Part shown: in pieces, positions 8,774 to 16,474 of the stretch
How the letters are laid out: every line of letters starts with the position of its first letter
How positions within the stretch are numbered: the stretch's first letter is position 1
Source of the DNA: Massilimicrobiota sp. An134
GTDB taxonomy: Bacteria > Bacillota_I > Bacilli_A > Erysipelotrichales > Coprobacillaceae
Assembly: GCF_002160815.1 (NCBI RefSeq)
Contig: NZ_NFLH01000017.1
Coordinates: forward strand, 1 to 47,657
Length of the DNA: 47,657 bases
Direction: 5' to 3'
Position numbers and translations under genes: made by a program
The notes under the pieces: generated by a model
What the model saw: only the letters and a program-made list of their open reading frames with translations
Database searches by the model: none
Told to the model about the DNA's origin: nothing

Positions 8774-10126
8774 CTACTCTGTTTTTAAATGCTTATGCAT
8801 AAATCTTCTAAATGAGAATGTATTTGTTATTGTTGTGATTAAATCTGAAAGAGGTTCAGCTAACATAACCGCAAAAACACCATCTGATATAAATATTGGT
8901 AAGATATAGATGAGTGGTATTAATAAGATAATCTTTCGATAAAAAGCAAAGAAAAATGAAATCTTACCAAATCCAAGTGATGTATATGATTGTTGATAAG
9001 TTGAGTTCGCTCCCATAATAATGAAACCAAAGATATAAACTCTTAACATACGACTTGCTAATTCAATTAACTCTGGATCATTAGAGAATAACTGTACAAA
9101 TACTTGTGGTACAAATTCCATCAACAAAACACCCACAATAGAATAAATTAATGATACTTTCATAGCTAAAGAGATAGCTTTTTTAACACGATCATATTGT
9201 TTAGCCCCATAATTATAACTGATAATAGGCTGTGTTCCTTGTGCAATACCTTCCATTGGTAATTGGAGAATCTGATTCATAGATAACATAATTGTCATAG
9301 AACTGACTGCTAAATCTCCCCCAAAGAATAAAAGTTGACGATTAAAGGAAACTTGCAGTATGCCTTCAGTTGCACTCATAAAGAAAGGAGAAAAACCTAA
9401 ACCTAAGACTCTTTTCATGATATCTAAATCAAATTTAAAATATTCTTTTTTGATTTGGATAGTTGTTTTCTTTCCTAATAAAAACTTCATAACCCAAACA
9501 CATGAAACAAATTGAGAAATCACAGTTGCAATTGCAGCTCCTGCAACATCCATGTGTAAACCAAAAATAAAGATAGGATCAAGAATAATATTCAAAACAC
9601 CACCAATAAGTAATGTAAACATTCCATATTTTGCAAAACCCTGTGCATTGATAAAATAATTTAGACCAACACTCAATTGAACAAAGACCGTTCCTAAACA
9701 ATAAATAGAAAGATAGTCCATAGCATAAGGTAATGTATTCTCACTGGCTCCAAATAACATTAAAATATCTTCACCAAAAATTAACAGGGCTGCCATAATA
9801 ATAAGTGAAGAAATCACCAAACTAAAGACACAGTTTCCAAGTATCTTTTCAGCAATATCCATTCTCTTTTCACCCATTCTAATAGATGCCAAAGGAGCTC
9901 CGCCTCTTCCAAATAAATTGGTAAAAGCTGTAATAATTGTAATAATAGATGTACATAATCCAATCCCTGCAATGGCTAAAGCACCATCAGCTAACTGTCC
10001 AATATATATTCTATCTACCATATTATAGATAAGCGTTGCCAGTTGAGCAAGAATAGAGGGTATCGCAAGTGAAAGTAATAATTTTGATATTTTCTCATTT
10101 TCCAGTCTTTCATTCATGTTGTCCAC
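8774..10126 (-). CDS. MATE family efflux transporter (MarR-linked)
   Basis: A 450-aa protein with about 12 membrane segments. It starts MDNMNERLENEKISKLLLSLAIPSILAQL and continues with IYNMVDRIYIGQ, the N-terminal pattern of NorM/DinF-type MATE pumps that exchange cations for drugs or metabolites. The second half repeats the fold (FFMSATEGILQVSFNRQL). Its start overlaps the MarR gene by 17 nt, giving a two-gene operon, so expression is expected to follow the MarR regulator. Likely a cytoplasmic-membrane multidrug or metabolite exporter; substrate unknown. Confidence 0.88.
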   Translation of the reverse strand: MDNMNERLENEKISKLLLSLAIPSILAQLATLIYNMVDRIYIGQLADGALAIAGIGLCTSIITIITAFTNLFGRGGAPLASIRMGEKRMDIAEKILGNCVFSLVISSLIIMAALLIFGEDILMLFGASENTLPYAMDYLSIYCLGTVFVQLSVGLNYFINAQGFAKYGMFTLLIGGVLNIILDPIFIFGLHMDVAGAAIATVISQFVSCVWVMKFLLGKKTTIQIKKEYFKFDLDIMKRVLGLGFSPFFMSATEGILQVSFNRQLLFFGGDLAVSSMTIMLSMNQILQLPMEGIAQGTQPIISYNYGAKQYDRVKKAISLAMKVSLIYSIVGVLLMEFVPQVFVQLFSNDPELIELASRMLRVYIFGFIIMGANSTYQQSYTSLGFGKISFFFAFYRKIILLIPLIYILPIFISDGVFAVMLAEPLSDLITTITNTFSFRRFMHKHLKTE

Positions 10127-10568
10127 CTCCTAAATTATGATAAACCTGTTGTAAAATTTCATGATATTTGACAATATCTTCCTGTGAAATATTCTGATAT
10201 GCCTGTTCATCAAAAGCATGTTGAATATTTTGAATTTTTTTTACTAACTCACCTGCCTTTTTTTCAACACATAAAATATTCCAACGTCTATTGACAGGAT
10301 CAGGATTTCTTGTCACTAAACCTCGTTTCACCAACTTTTCAATAGCTAATGAGACATGTCCTTTTGAAATACCACGCACATTGACAATATCTTGTGCATG
10401 ATTATATTCTGGATTATTTGCTAAAAAAGCCAAGACATCAATTTCAACTTGTGTCATCTGATACTCTTTTAACAATTCATCAAATAATGAATTATACTTT
10501 TTAATGATATAAGGGTGCATTCCCAGTGAAAAAAACTTTTGAATTCCCTTTTCTGTTTTGATTTTCAT
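10110..10568 (-). CDS. MarR family transcriptional regulator
   Basis: A 152-aa protein with the MarR winged-helix layout: helix QMTQVEIDVLAFLANNPEYNHAQDIV, recognition helix ISKGHVSLAIEKLVKRGLV, and wing TRNPDPVNRRWNILCV. It forms an operon with the MATE pump. A perfect 8-bp inverted repeat (AACTGTTT, 6 nt, AAACAGTT) lies between its -10 box and start codon, which predicts autorepression relieved by a ligand. The start is supported by AAGGAGAG 6 nt upstream. Confidence 0.9.
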   Translation of the reverse strand: MKIKTEKGIQKFFSLGMHPYIIKKYNSLFDELLKEYQMTQVEIDVLAFLANNPEYNHAQDIVNVRGISKGHVSLAIEKLVKRGLVTRNPDPVNRRWNILCVEKKAGELVKKIQNIQHAFDEQAYQNISQEDIVKYHEILQQVYHNLGGGQHE

Positions 10569-10580
10569 AGTTCTCTCCTT

Positions 10581-10602
10581 AACTGTTTTATTTTAAACAG
10601 TT
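10581..10602 (-). promoter_or_regulatory. MarR operator palindrome
   Basis: AACTGTTT (10581-10588) and AAACAGTT (10595-10602) are perfect inverted arms with a 6-bp spacer. They lie immediately downstream of the predicted -10 box of the MarR/MATE operon. Binding there would block transcription initiation. Inferred from position and symmetry. Confidence 0.65.
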
Positions 10603-10604
10603 AT

Positions 10605-10634
10605 ATAATAAACCTATTATTCCATGCCTGTCAA
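10605..10634 (-). promoter_or_regulatory. Promoter of the MarR-MATE operon
   Basis: On the minus strand, TTGACA (10634-10629), an 18-nt spacer and TATTAT (10610-10605). The operator palindrome follows directly. Confidence 0.65.
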
Positions 10635-10658
10635 TATCTTTTTAACAAAACACATGCT

Positions 10659-10687
10659 TTGACTTTTGATATTGAACTTGTTATAGT
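10659..10687 (+). promoter_or_regulatory. Promoter of the glutathione peroxidase gene
   Basis: TTGACT (10659-10664), a 17-nt spacer and TATAGT (10682-10687). The predicted transcript begins only about 10 nt before the ATG at 10704, just enough to include the GGTGAT ribosome site. Confidence 0.6.
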
Positions 10688-10703
10688 AAAAATGGTGATA
10701 AAA

Positions 10704-11177
10704 ATGAATTTATATGATATAGAAGTTATAAATAGTCATAATCAAAAAGAATCCTTATCAAAATATAAAGGTCAAGTTTTGTTAATTGTCAATACTGCCA
10801 CAGAATGTGAATTTACAGAACAGTATGATCATTTAGAAGATTTATATGAAAAGTATCATGAAAAAGGCTTTACAATTTTAGATTTTCCATGTAATCAGTT
10901 TGGTGAACAGGCCCCAGGTACAATGGAAGAAATCATGTCTTTTTGTGCCGATACTTATGGTGTCAGTTTCCCTCAATTTGCTAAAATTGATGTGAATGGT
11001 CCATTAGAATCTCCCGTATATACATATTTGAAAGAACAACAAAAACCTGAGTTATCAAAAAGGATTGAATGGAATTTTACAAAATTCTTACTTGATCGAA
11101 ACGGTCATGTTGTTGAAAGATTTGAACCATTAGTCACACCCTATGAAATTGAAGATAAAATCATTGAACTTCTTTAG
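10704..11177 (+). CDS. Glutathione peroxidase family protein
   Basis: A 157-aa thiol peroxidase of the GPx fold. The peroxidatic Cys is C35 in NTATECEFTEQY (the usual form is CGFT, so E36 is unusual). The partner motifs FPCNQFGEQ and WNFTKFL supply the expected Gln and Trp. It would reduce H2O2 or organic peroxides in the cytoplasm, probably with thioredoxin as donor, as for most bacterial Cys-GPx. The ATG at 10704 was chosen because GGTGAT lies 4-5 nt upstream and the promoter places transcription start nearby; longer in-frame starts would lie upstream of the promoter. Confidence 0.88.
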   Translation: MNLYDIEVINSHNQKESLSKYKGQVLLIVNTATECEFTEQYDHLEDLYEKYHEKGFTILDFPCNQFGEQAPGTMEEIMSFCADTYGVSFPQFAKIDVNGPLESPVYTYLKEQQKPELSKRIEWNFTKFLLDRNGHVVERFEPLVTPYEIEDKIIELL

Positions 11178-11211
11178 TACAAACAGGTTAAAAAGATATT
11201 ATTCAACGTTA

Positions 11212-11243
11212 AAAAGGTTTACTTAAACACAAGTAAGCCTTTT
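11212..11243. terminator. Bidirectional terminator
   Basis: A 13-bp stem (AAAAGGTTTACTT / AAGTAAGCCTTTT, one wobble) with loop AAACAC. It lies between the convergent GPx and macrodomain genes. Confidence 0.8.
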
Positions 11244-11262
11244 AAATATCAGATTTATCTTT

Positions 11263-12018
11263 TCAATCAAATAATTTTAAATAAATTTTTTCATCACACT
11301 CTTTAAAAACATTAAAAATAACTTTTTCAATTGTAGAATGTTGAAGATATTCATGAACTGTCTTGAATGCGATTTTCGCTGCATGTTCATTGGGAAAATG
11401 AAAAACACCCGTTGAAATACAACAAAATGCTATTGATTGAAGCTGATACTTTTCTGCTAATCTTAGACAGCTTTCATAACATGATGCCAGTAAAACCTCA
11501 TCTTTATGGGTAACCGCTCCTGTTACTATTGGACCTACAGTATGCAAAATATATCGAGAAGGCAAATTATAAGACTTCGTTATTTTTGCTTGACCTGTTG
11601 GTTCTAAATAGTCTTGTCTTTGCATAAGATGATGACATTCATTCCTGAGTTGTACTCCAGCAAATGTATGAATGGCATTATCAATGCATTGATGTCCAGG
11701 TACGAAGCATCCTTCCATCTGATTATTAGCAGCATTAACAATGGCATCTACTTTTAATCTTGTAATATCCCCTCTCCATAAAAGAATACGATCAGAAGCC
11801 TCGTCAAAAGAAACAACGCCCTTTTTCGCATTTTCTTCTTGTAACATAGCATCTTGAATATTTAAGAATGTCTGTGAAACTGATTTGGCTTCCCTGATAT
11901 TCACTAAAGCACGATAAAGCGCAAATAACTCATCATGACCTTGAGGTAAGTCTATATGCATATTGTTTTCATCTAATAAATATTGAATTAAATAGATTAA
12001 TCTTTCATTTTGTGTCAT
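11263..12018 (-). CDS. Zinc-containing macrodomain protein-ADP-ribose hydrolase (SirTM-linked)
   Basis: A 251-aa protein. An N-terminal helical extension (about 1-70) precedes the macrodomain: GDIT near 83, then VDAIVNAANNQMEGCFVPGHQCIDNAIH. C104, H109 and C111 in that stretch match the zinc ligands described for SirTM-associated macrodomains of Staphylococcus and Streptococcus, which remove mono-ADP-ribose from proteins. The loop IAFCCISTGVFHFP is the ribose/phosphate loop. The start at 12018 has GAGGA 6 nt upstream; an ATG at 12024 would leave no spacing. It overlaps the sirtuin stop by 14 nt, so the writer (SirTM) and eraser (macrodomain) are co-translated. Confidence 0.88.
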   Translation of the reverse strand: MTQNERLIYLIQYLLDENNMHIDLPQGHDELFALYRALVNIREAKSVSQTFLNIQDAMLQEENAKKGVVSFDEASDRILLWRGDITRLKVDAIVNAANNQMEGCFVPGHQCIDNAIHTFAGVQLRNECHHLMQRQDYLEPTGQAKITKSYNLPSRYILHTVGPIVTGAVTHKDEVLLASCYESCLRLAEKYQLQSIAFCCISTGVFHFPNEHAAKIAFKTVHEYLQHSTIEKVIFNVFKECDEKIYLKLFD

Positions 12019-12874
12019 GGTCATTCCTCATTTCATTCGCTACAGAATTTAAAATATTATGGATATCTCCTTGAATTAAGATAGATTGTTTGTGAATGTT
12101 TTCAGGGCAATAGAGATCATCTAAATTTATACTGATATATACTGCATTCTTATTTTGGGATACATAATTCCAAAATGGATATTTTATAATCACTGGTGTG
12201 TTGGCTCCTATACCTAATTCTAAATATAATACCTTTCTATGTTGATGTTTTTGAAGAAAGTTTTGATAACGTTGTTGTGCCTGATACCATCCTTCATCTT
12301 GTACAAATGTCTGATCACATCTTAAATTCATTGTCATTGGTGCTCCACAACGAGGACAATATGGAATGAGTTGAGATGGAATCTTCATATTTTTTTGTTG
12401 CTTTAACATAGCTTTTGCTATATCTTCATTATCATAAGTCTGCTGATGACAAGGCTTAGAACATTGCCATAAACCATAATCTCCTTGTGTATAAAATAAT
12501 CTTGTCTTATCAAAGCCATTTTTTTGAAACTGATGATCTACATTTGTCGTTATAACAAAATAGTCTTTGTCTTTAACGAGTTCTAAAAGAATCTGATAAG
12601 TCTTTTTAGGAGAATCAATATAGCGATTATAATAAATATGTCTAGACCAGTAAGCCCAATATTCTTCTAATGTCTCATACGGATAAAATCCTGCTGAATA
12701 CATATCACGTAAATGATATGTATCAATAAAATCCTTAAAATAAGTTTCAAATCTTTCTCCAGAATATGTGAGTCCAGCTGAAGATGATAAACCTGATCCC
12801 GCCCCTATAACAATAGCATCACATGATGTCATGATTTTAACAATTTGTTTGATAAGCATATCTTTATTTTTCAT
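12005..12874 (-). CDS. Class M sirtuin (SirTM), protein ADP-ribosyltransferase
   Basis: A 289-aa Sir2-fold protein. The NAD loop is GAGSGLSSSAG (24-34), with TNVD at 110-113. The position of the usual catalytic His is Gln (Q130 in FYTQGDYG). Zinc cysteines are C138/C142 and C173/C176. Replacement of the His by Gln and the coupled macrodomain are hallmarks of SirTM enzymes, which transfer mono-ADP-ribose rather than deacetylate; in known cases the target is a lipoylated GcvH-like protein. The ATG at 12874 overlaps the ferredoxin-frame TGA (ATGA) and has AGGTGGAG upstream, so it was chosen over upstream in-frame starts at 12940. No GcvH-like or lipoate-ligase gene lies beside it. Confidence 0.88.
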   Translation of the reverse strand: MKNKDMLIKQIVKIMTSCDAIVIGAGSGLSSSAGLTYSGERFETYFKDFIDTYHLRDMYSAGFYPYETLEEYWAYWSRHIYYNRYIDSPKKTYQILLELVKDKDYFVITTNVDHQFQKNGFDKTRLFYTQGDYGLWQCSKPCHQQTYDNEDIAKAMLKQQKNMKIPSQLIPYCPRCGAPMTMNLRCDQTFVQDEGWYQAQQRYQNFLQKHQHRKVLYLELGIGANTPVIIKYPFWNYVSQNKNAVYISINLDDLYCPENIHKQSILIQGDIHNILNSVANEMRNDHDTK

Positions 12875-13494
12875 TTTCTCCACCTTTTGATAATCGCACG
12901 TACGGGACAGACTTCCTGACATTTTCCACAATGTAAACAATGATGTTGTTCAATCATAAAAGATTGACTTGATAAATGAATACATTTTTGGGGACAGATA
13001 TCATAACACATTTGACAATTGATGCACTTGTCTGTAATTATATAGCCTTCATTTTCTATCGTCATTACCACCGTAAAGCTTTGCCTATATATAGGTTTTC
13101 GACTTAAATCAAAGTATTCTCCTTTGCTTTCATATATTTGAAAGACCTCTCAAACATCCCTTGATTCAGGAGTATAAATCTGGTTCATATAAGAATTTTT
13201 TACAAAAATATCCTCTCATTTATCATGACCTATATTTTTGACTTTTCCATTTAAAGAAACAGCAACTGCAGATAACGTATCTTTACCTTTGATTCCTGTT
13301 AAAGCAATATGGGGATGTTTCATTAATCTTTGATAAAAAGACTTCCCTTTTGCGGTTAAAAAATATAAATAATCATCCTCTAACAACATCATATCAATAG
13401 CACAGGTATACGGCATTCCCTGATCATCTATAGTTGCTATAACAGTTGTATGAATATCTTCCTGTAAAATTTTCAGTATTTCATGTGTCATCAT
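12871..13494 (-). pseudogene. PPOX flavin-domain + 2[4Fe-4S] ferredoxin protein, broken by two TGA codons
   Basis: One frame runs from the ATG at 13494 (AAAGGAGT upstream) to the TGA at 12873-12871, 207 codons, interrupted by TGA at 13218-13216 (codon 93) and 13152-13150 (codon 115). The N-terminal part (TTVIATIDDQGMPYTCAIDMM, LYFLTAKGKSFYQRLM) is a pyridoxamine-phosphate-oxidase-type FMN domain. The C-terminal part has two clusters, CINCQMCYDICP and CLHCGKCQEVCP. The sequence between and around the stops still matches this two-domain family, so the break is recent, or the codons are read. Separate halves would be 92 and 66 aa; the ferredoxin half lacks a good ribosome site. It heads the SirTM operon. 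Confidence 0.75.
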
Positions 13495-13536
13495 ATTGAA
13501 ACTCCTTTATGATTTTAAAATTTATAACACTTTTAA

Positions 13537-13555
13537 TGTAACAAAAATCATTACA
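13537..13555. promoter_or_regulatory. Possible operator TGTAA-N9-TTACA
   Basis: An inverted repeat about 45 nt upstream of the PPOX-ferredoxin start. The same spaced motif overlaps the Rrf2 promoter at 45074-45092. Low-information match, inference only. Confidence 0.25.
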
Positions 13556-13595
13556 ACCCTCACACAAAATATATCACTCTTTAGTTGTAATATCA

Positions 13596-13609
13596 ATAGT
13601 TATAACTAT
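13596..13609. promoter_or_regulatory. 14-bp perfect palindrome upstream of the SirTM operon
   Basis: ATAGTTATAACTAT lies between the MATE terminator and the PPOX-ferredoxin gene. It could be an operator for the SirTM operon. Being all A/T but two bases, it could also be chance. Confidence 0.25.
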
Positions 13610-13619
13610 AACAAAAAAA

Positions 13620-13639
13620 GAAATGCCTGATAGCATTTC
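13620..13639 (-). terminator. Terminator of the MATE gene
   Basis: On the minus strand, GAAATGC pairs with GCATTTC across TATCAG and is followed by TTTTTTT. The stem begins directly after the stop codon. Confidence 0.85.
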
Positions 13640-15010
13640 CTAATCTTCTTTGATTCCTCGCATATATGGATTTGTATATAAAGAATAAACAAGCTGTATG
13701 CACATCACACACCATATAACGGGTTCACAGAATATAACTGCCATATATTGGAATTGAGGGATAAAAATAAATACAAATATAATTTTTCCTACAAATTCAA
13801 TAATACTTGATATCAACGGTAATAATTTCTGTCCTAATCCTTGCAATGCATAACGTGTTTGCATCAAAATTCCTAATACTGCATAGAATGGTCCCACAAT
13901 TGTTAAATAAAGTGTTCCATTATCTAAAACAACACTTTCACTAGAACCTGAAATTAATTTTACAAGTGATGACCCAAATAATAGAATAATGATAGTCACA
14001 ATAGCTGCCATAACAACATCATAAATATAAGCATATTTCATCGCTTTTTGAATTCTTTCGCGCTGATTTGCTCCTCTATTTTGTGAGACAAATGTTGAGA
14101 TTGCAAGCGCCATAGCTGTAAAAGGCATATTAAAGAACATATAGAGTTTTCTGGCTGCTGTATGTCCCGCAATAATCAGATATCCTAAATTGTTGATTCC
14201 ATACTGAAGAATGACTGATCCTGCAGAAACAATACTGCTCATAAATCCCATTGAAAAGCCTTGTCCTAATAATTCTTTATATAATTCTTTATCGACTGCA
14301 AAATGTTTTTTTGATGGTAATAAGATCTGTGTCTTTTTGAAAATATAAATAATACATAATATAACTGATACACCTTGAGAAATAACCGTTGCGACAGCTG
14401 CACCCTGAATTCCCATATTGAGTTGTGTAATAAAGAAAATATCTAATACAATATTTAATAAAGACGAAACGATAAGGAAAACAAGTGGCATCACACTATT
14501 TCCAATGGCTCTCATTAAACCAGCACAGAGATTATAAGCAAACATAACAACAATGAATAAAACAATAACTGAAATATAACTATATGCTTCCTGAATAATA
14601 TCTACTGGTGTATTTAATAATTCAAGTAAAGGATGTAAGCATATCATTCCTATTGTTGTTAAAGCGATAGAAACAATCAATCCAATAACAATAGAACTTG
14701 CTACTGATTTTTTTAACAGTTCTCGATTTTGTGATCCAAAACTTCTGGCTGTAACAATTGCCAATCCATTACCTATTCCTAATGCAAACCCTACTAATAA
14801 GTCATAAATAGATGTACATGATCCAATAGCAGCTAATGATACATCACCTAAATAATTTCCAACAACCATTGTATCGACAGTATTATATAATTGTTGGAAC
14901 ACATTAGAAACAAGTAATGGAAGAGCAAAAGTAATCAATGATTGAAATATAGGTCCATGAATCAGATCAACATCAGCCTGAAAAAAGCTTTTTCTTTTTG
15001 CACCTTCCAT
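13640..15010 (-). CDS. MATE family efflux transporter
   Basis: A 456-aa protein with about 12 membrane helices. The N-terminus LIHGPIFQSLITFALPLL followed by NVFQQLYNTVDTMVVGNYLG is the standard MATE signature (Q-LYN-D-VG), repeated in weaker form in the second half. It is a cation-coupled exporter in the cytoplasmic membrane; substrate unknown. It begins 10 nt after the histidine phosphatase gene and is last in a three-gene operon (EFR1 ferredoxin, phosphatase, MATE). It is unlike the MarR-linked MATE at 8774-10126, so the two are not recent duplicates. Confidence 0.9.
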   Translation of the reverse strand: MEGAKRKSFFQADVDLIHGPIFQSLITFALPLLVSNVFQQLYNTVDTMVVGNYLGDVSLAAIGSCTSIYDLLVGFALGIGNGLAIVTARSFGSQNRELLKKSVASSIVIGLIVSIALTTIGMICLHPLLELLNTPVDIIQEAYSYISVIVLFIVVMFAYNLCAGLMRAIGNSVMPLVFLIVSSLLNIVLDIFFITQLNMGIQGAAVATVISQGVSVILCIIYIFKKTQILLPSKKHFAVDKELYKELLGQGFSMGFMSSIVSAGSVILQYGINNLGYLIIAGHTAARKLYMFFNMPFTAMALAISTFVSQNRGANQRERIQKAMKYAYIYDVVMAAIVTIIILLFGSSLVKLISGSSESVVLDNGTLYLTIVGPFYAVLGILMQTRYALQGLGQKLLPLISSIIEFVGKIIFVFIFIPQFQYMAVIFCEPVIWCVMCIQLVYSLYTNPYMRGIKED

Positions 15011-15020
15011 ATGTCTACCT

Positions 15021-15602
15021 CTATTCAGTCACATTACGATTGATAATTTCTACTAATGTAAAAATTCCATCTTCGTATTCATATTTTAAAATACAGCAGT
15101 TATAAAATCTTTCTGTTTTCTTTACTTTTGCATATTCTTCCCATGCACGATAGAACTGAGCACATGCCCCACCATGAGAAACGGCTAAAACGACTTCATG
15201 ATCTTCTTTATTCATGATTTCAGTTAATGTGTTTGACATTCTTTCTCTTAATTCCATTTCACTATCTCCACCAAATCCTTTGAAAAAATCTCCATATGGT
15301 AAAGGTGGATTCAAACACTCATCTTTTCCTTCAAAAACACCAAAATTCCATTCTTTTAAACCTTTCACTCTTGTATAAGGCATCTGATAATCAGTAACGA
15401 TTTCTAAAGTATCACAAGCTCTTTCTGATGTAGAAGAATAAGCATGATCAAATGTAATATGATTATTTTTAAAATATTCACCTGCAATCTTTGCTTGTTT
15501 AATCCCAAGTTCTGTTAAAGGGGCATCACACCATCCTTGTATCTTGTGTTGAACATTAAATAAAGTTTGTCCATGTCGCATTAAATAAAGTGTTTTTTTC
15601 AT
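15021..15602 (-). CDS. Histidine phosphatase family protein
   Basis: A 193-aa protein of the phosphoglycerate-mutase-like fold. The catalytic LMRHGQTLFN supplies the phosphorylated His (about residue 10), the second Arg/Glu region follows (SSTSERACDT, WNFGVFEG), and the second His is in VSHGGA. It is a cytosolic phosphatase; family members act on sugar phosphates, nucleotides or cofactors. Its start overlaps the stop of the EFR1 gene by 4 nt (ATGA type), so the two are translationally coupled. The particular substrate cannot be read. Confidence 0.88.
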   Translation of the reverse strand: MKKTLYLMRHGQTLFNVQHKIQGWCDAPLTELGIKQAKIAGEYFKNNHITFDHAYSSTSERACDTLEIVTDYQMPYTRVKGLKEWNFGVFEGKDECLNPPLPYGDFFKGFGGDSEMELRERMSNTLTEIMNKEDHEVVLAVSHGGACAQFYRAWEEYAKVKKTERFYNCCILKYEYEDGIFTLVEIINRNVTE

Positions 15603-16372
15603 TTTTCTATTCCTCCCTGATGATTTGATTTCACTATATCTTTTAATGTGATTTTTGGATGACGATATCTTGCATTTGGATTCTTATCAAACTTCAACGC
15701 AATCGCATGAAATGGGCAGTTTTGTACACATGCCAAACAAAAATCACATGTTTTTGACTTTCTTTGAGCTTTTCCATTAACCATTTGAATATTACCAATA
15801 GGGCAGACTTGCTCACATATTGTACATCCCGCACACTGATCTGTTATTTGAATTGTTTCTCCATTATTCAATTCAGGATGATCCGTAAATCTTTTTGTCA
15901 CCATTTGGTAAGCTTCCTGGCTTTCTTTTGTTGGTTGAGGTATATCCTTTTCTTGAGCTTCAAGTCTAGCTTTCGCTTCTTGAATTTGTTCATCTACATG
16001 CTTATTGATAGCCATCTGTTCTTCCATATCGAATGAAGGTAAATAATTATCAACCATCTTAATTGTTTGAATAAAATCAACATGTATTCCATGCTCTTTA
16101 CAAAAGTTTTCACTCCATACACCAGCTACTGTATCTCTATTTCCATAAGTCAATAACATATAAAAATAAGGTGTATCAAATTTGGCTTTTGCTAAAAAAC
16201 ATCTAACAGTTTGAGGAAGCTCTCCAGCATAAATAGGAGCGACAATCCCAATCTTATCAGCTTTATATCGTAAATCTTCTTTTTTCAATTCCTGTGGAAT
16301 ACTGTAAAGATCTTCTTCAATCTGTCTTGCTACATATAAACAGTTTCCTGTTGCCGTATAATAAAATATCAT
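15599..16372 (-). CDS. EFR1-type flavodoxin-ferredoxin protein
   Basis: A 257-aa fusion. A flavodoxin-like domain (FYYTATGNCLYVARQI, the FMN phosphate loop; IVAPIYAGELPQTV) is followed near residues 180-225 by two [4Fe-4S] motifs, CAGCTICEQVCP and CDFCLACVQNCP. This matches the EFR1 ferrodoxin family common in anaerobic Firmicutes, thought to shuttle electrons between flavin and iron-sulfur partners in the cytoplasm. It is first in the operon with the phosphatase and MATE genes and divergent from a LysR regulator, which is its most likely controller. Confidence 0.85.
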   Translation of the reverse strand: MIFYYTATGNCLYVARQIEEDLYSIPQELKKEDLRYKADKIGIVAPIYAGELPQTVRCFLAKAKFDTPYFYMLLTYGNRDTVAGVWSENFCKEHGIHVDFIQTIKMVDNYLPSFDMEEQMAINKHVDEQIQEAKARLEAQEKDIPQPTKESQEAYQMVTKRFTDHPELNNGETIQITDQCAGCTICEQVCPIGNIQMVNGKAQRKSKTCDFCLACVQNCPFHAIALKFDKNPNARYRHPKITLKDIVKSNHQGGIEK

Positions 16373-16393
16373 GTTTCTACCTTCTTTCCAATG

Positions 16394-16450
16394 ATATTGT
16401 AAGCATTTTTATTGTTTTTGTACAATATCAATATGGAAATCTGCTATAAT
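16394..16450. promoter_or_regulatory. LysR intergenic control region
   Basis: Between the divergent EFR1 operon and the LysR gene there is an 8-bp inverted repeat, ATATTGTA (16394-16401) and TACAATAT (16421-16428), and a nested ATTGT-N6-ACAAT. This resembles the T-N11-A type of LysR box. A TATAAT at 16445-16450 serves the LysR gene; its -35 is weak. Confidence 0.5.
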
Positions 16451-16474
16451 GAAATAGAATAGTGAGGTCCTCAT

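Noticed and set aside
12871-13071. Stand-alone 66-aa ferredoxin gene
   Set aside because: It is in frame with the upstream flavin domain, lacks its own ribosome site, and matches the C-terminus of a two-domain family.
5201-13218. Alternative genetic code with TGA as a sense codon (mollicute-like)
   Set aside because: Several intact genes end in TGA, some with terminators directly after, and Trp codons in conserved motifs such as WINDPNG are TGG.
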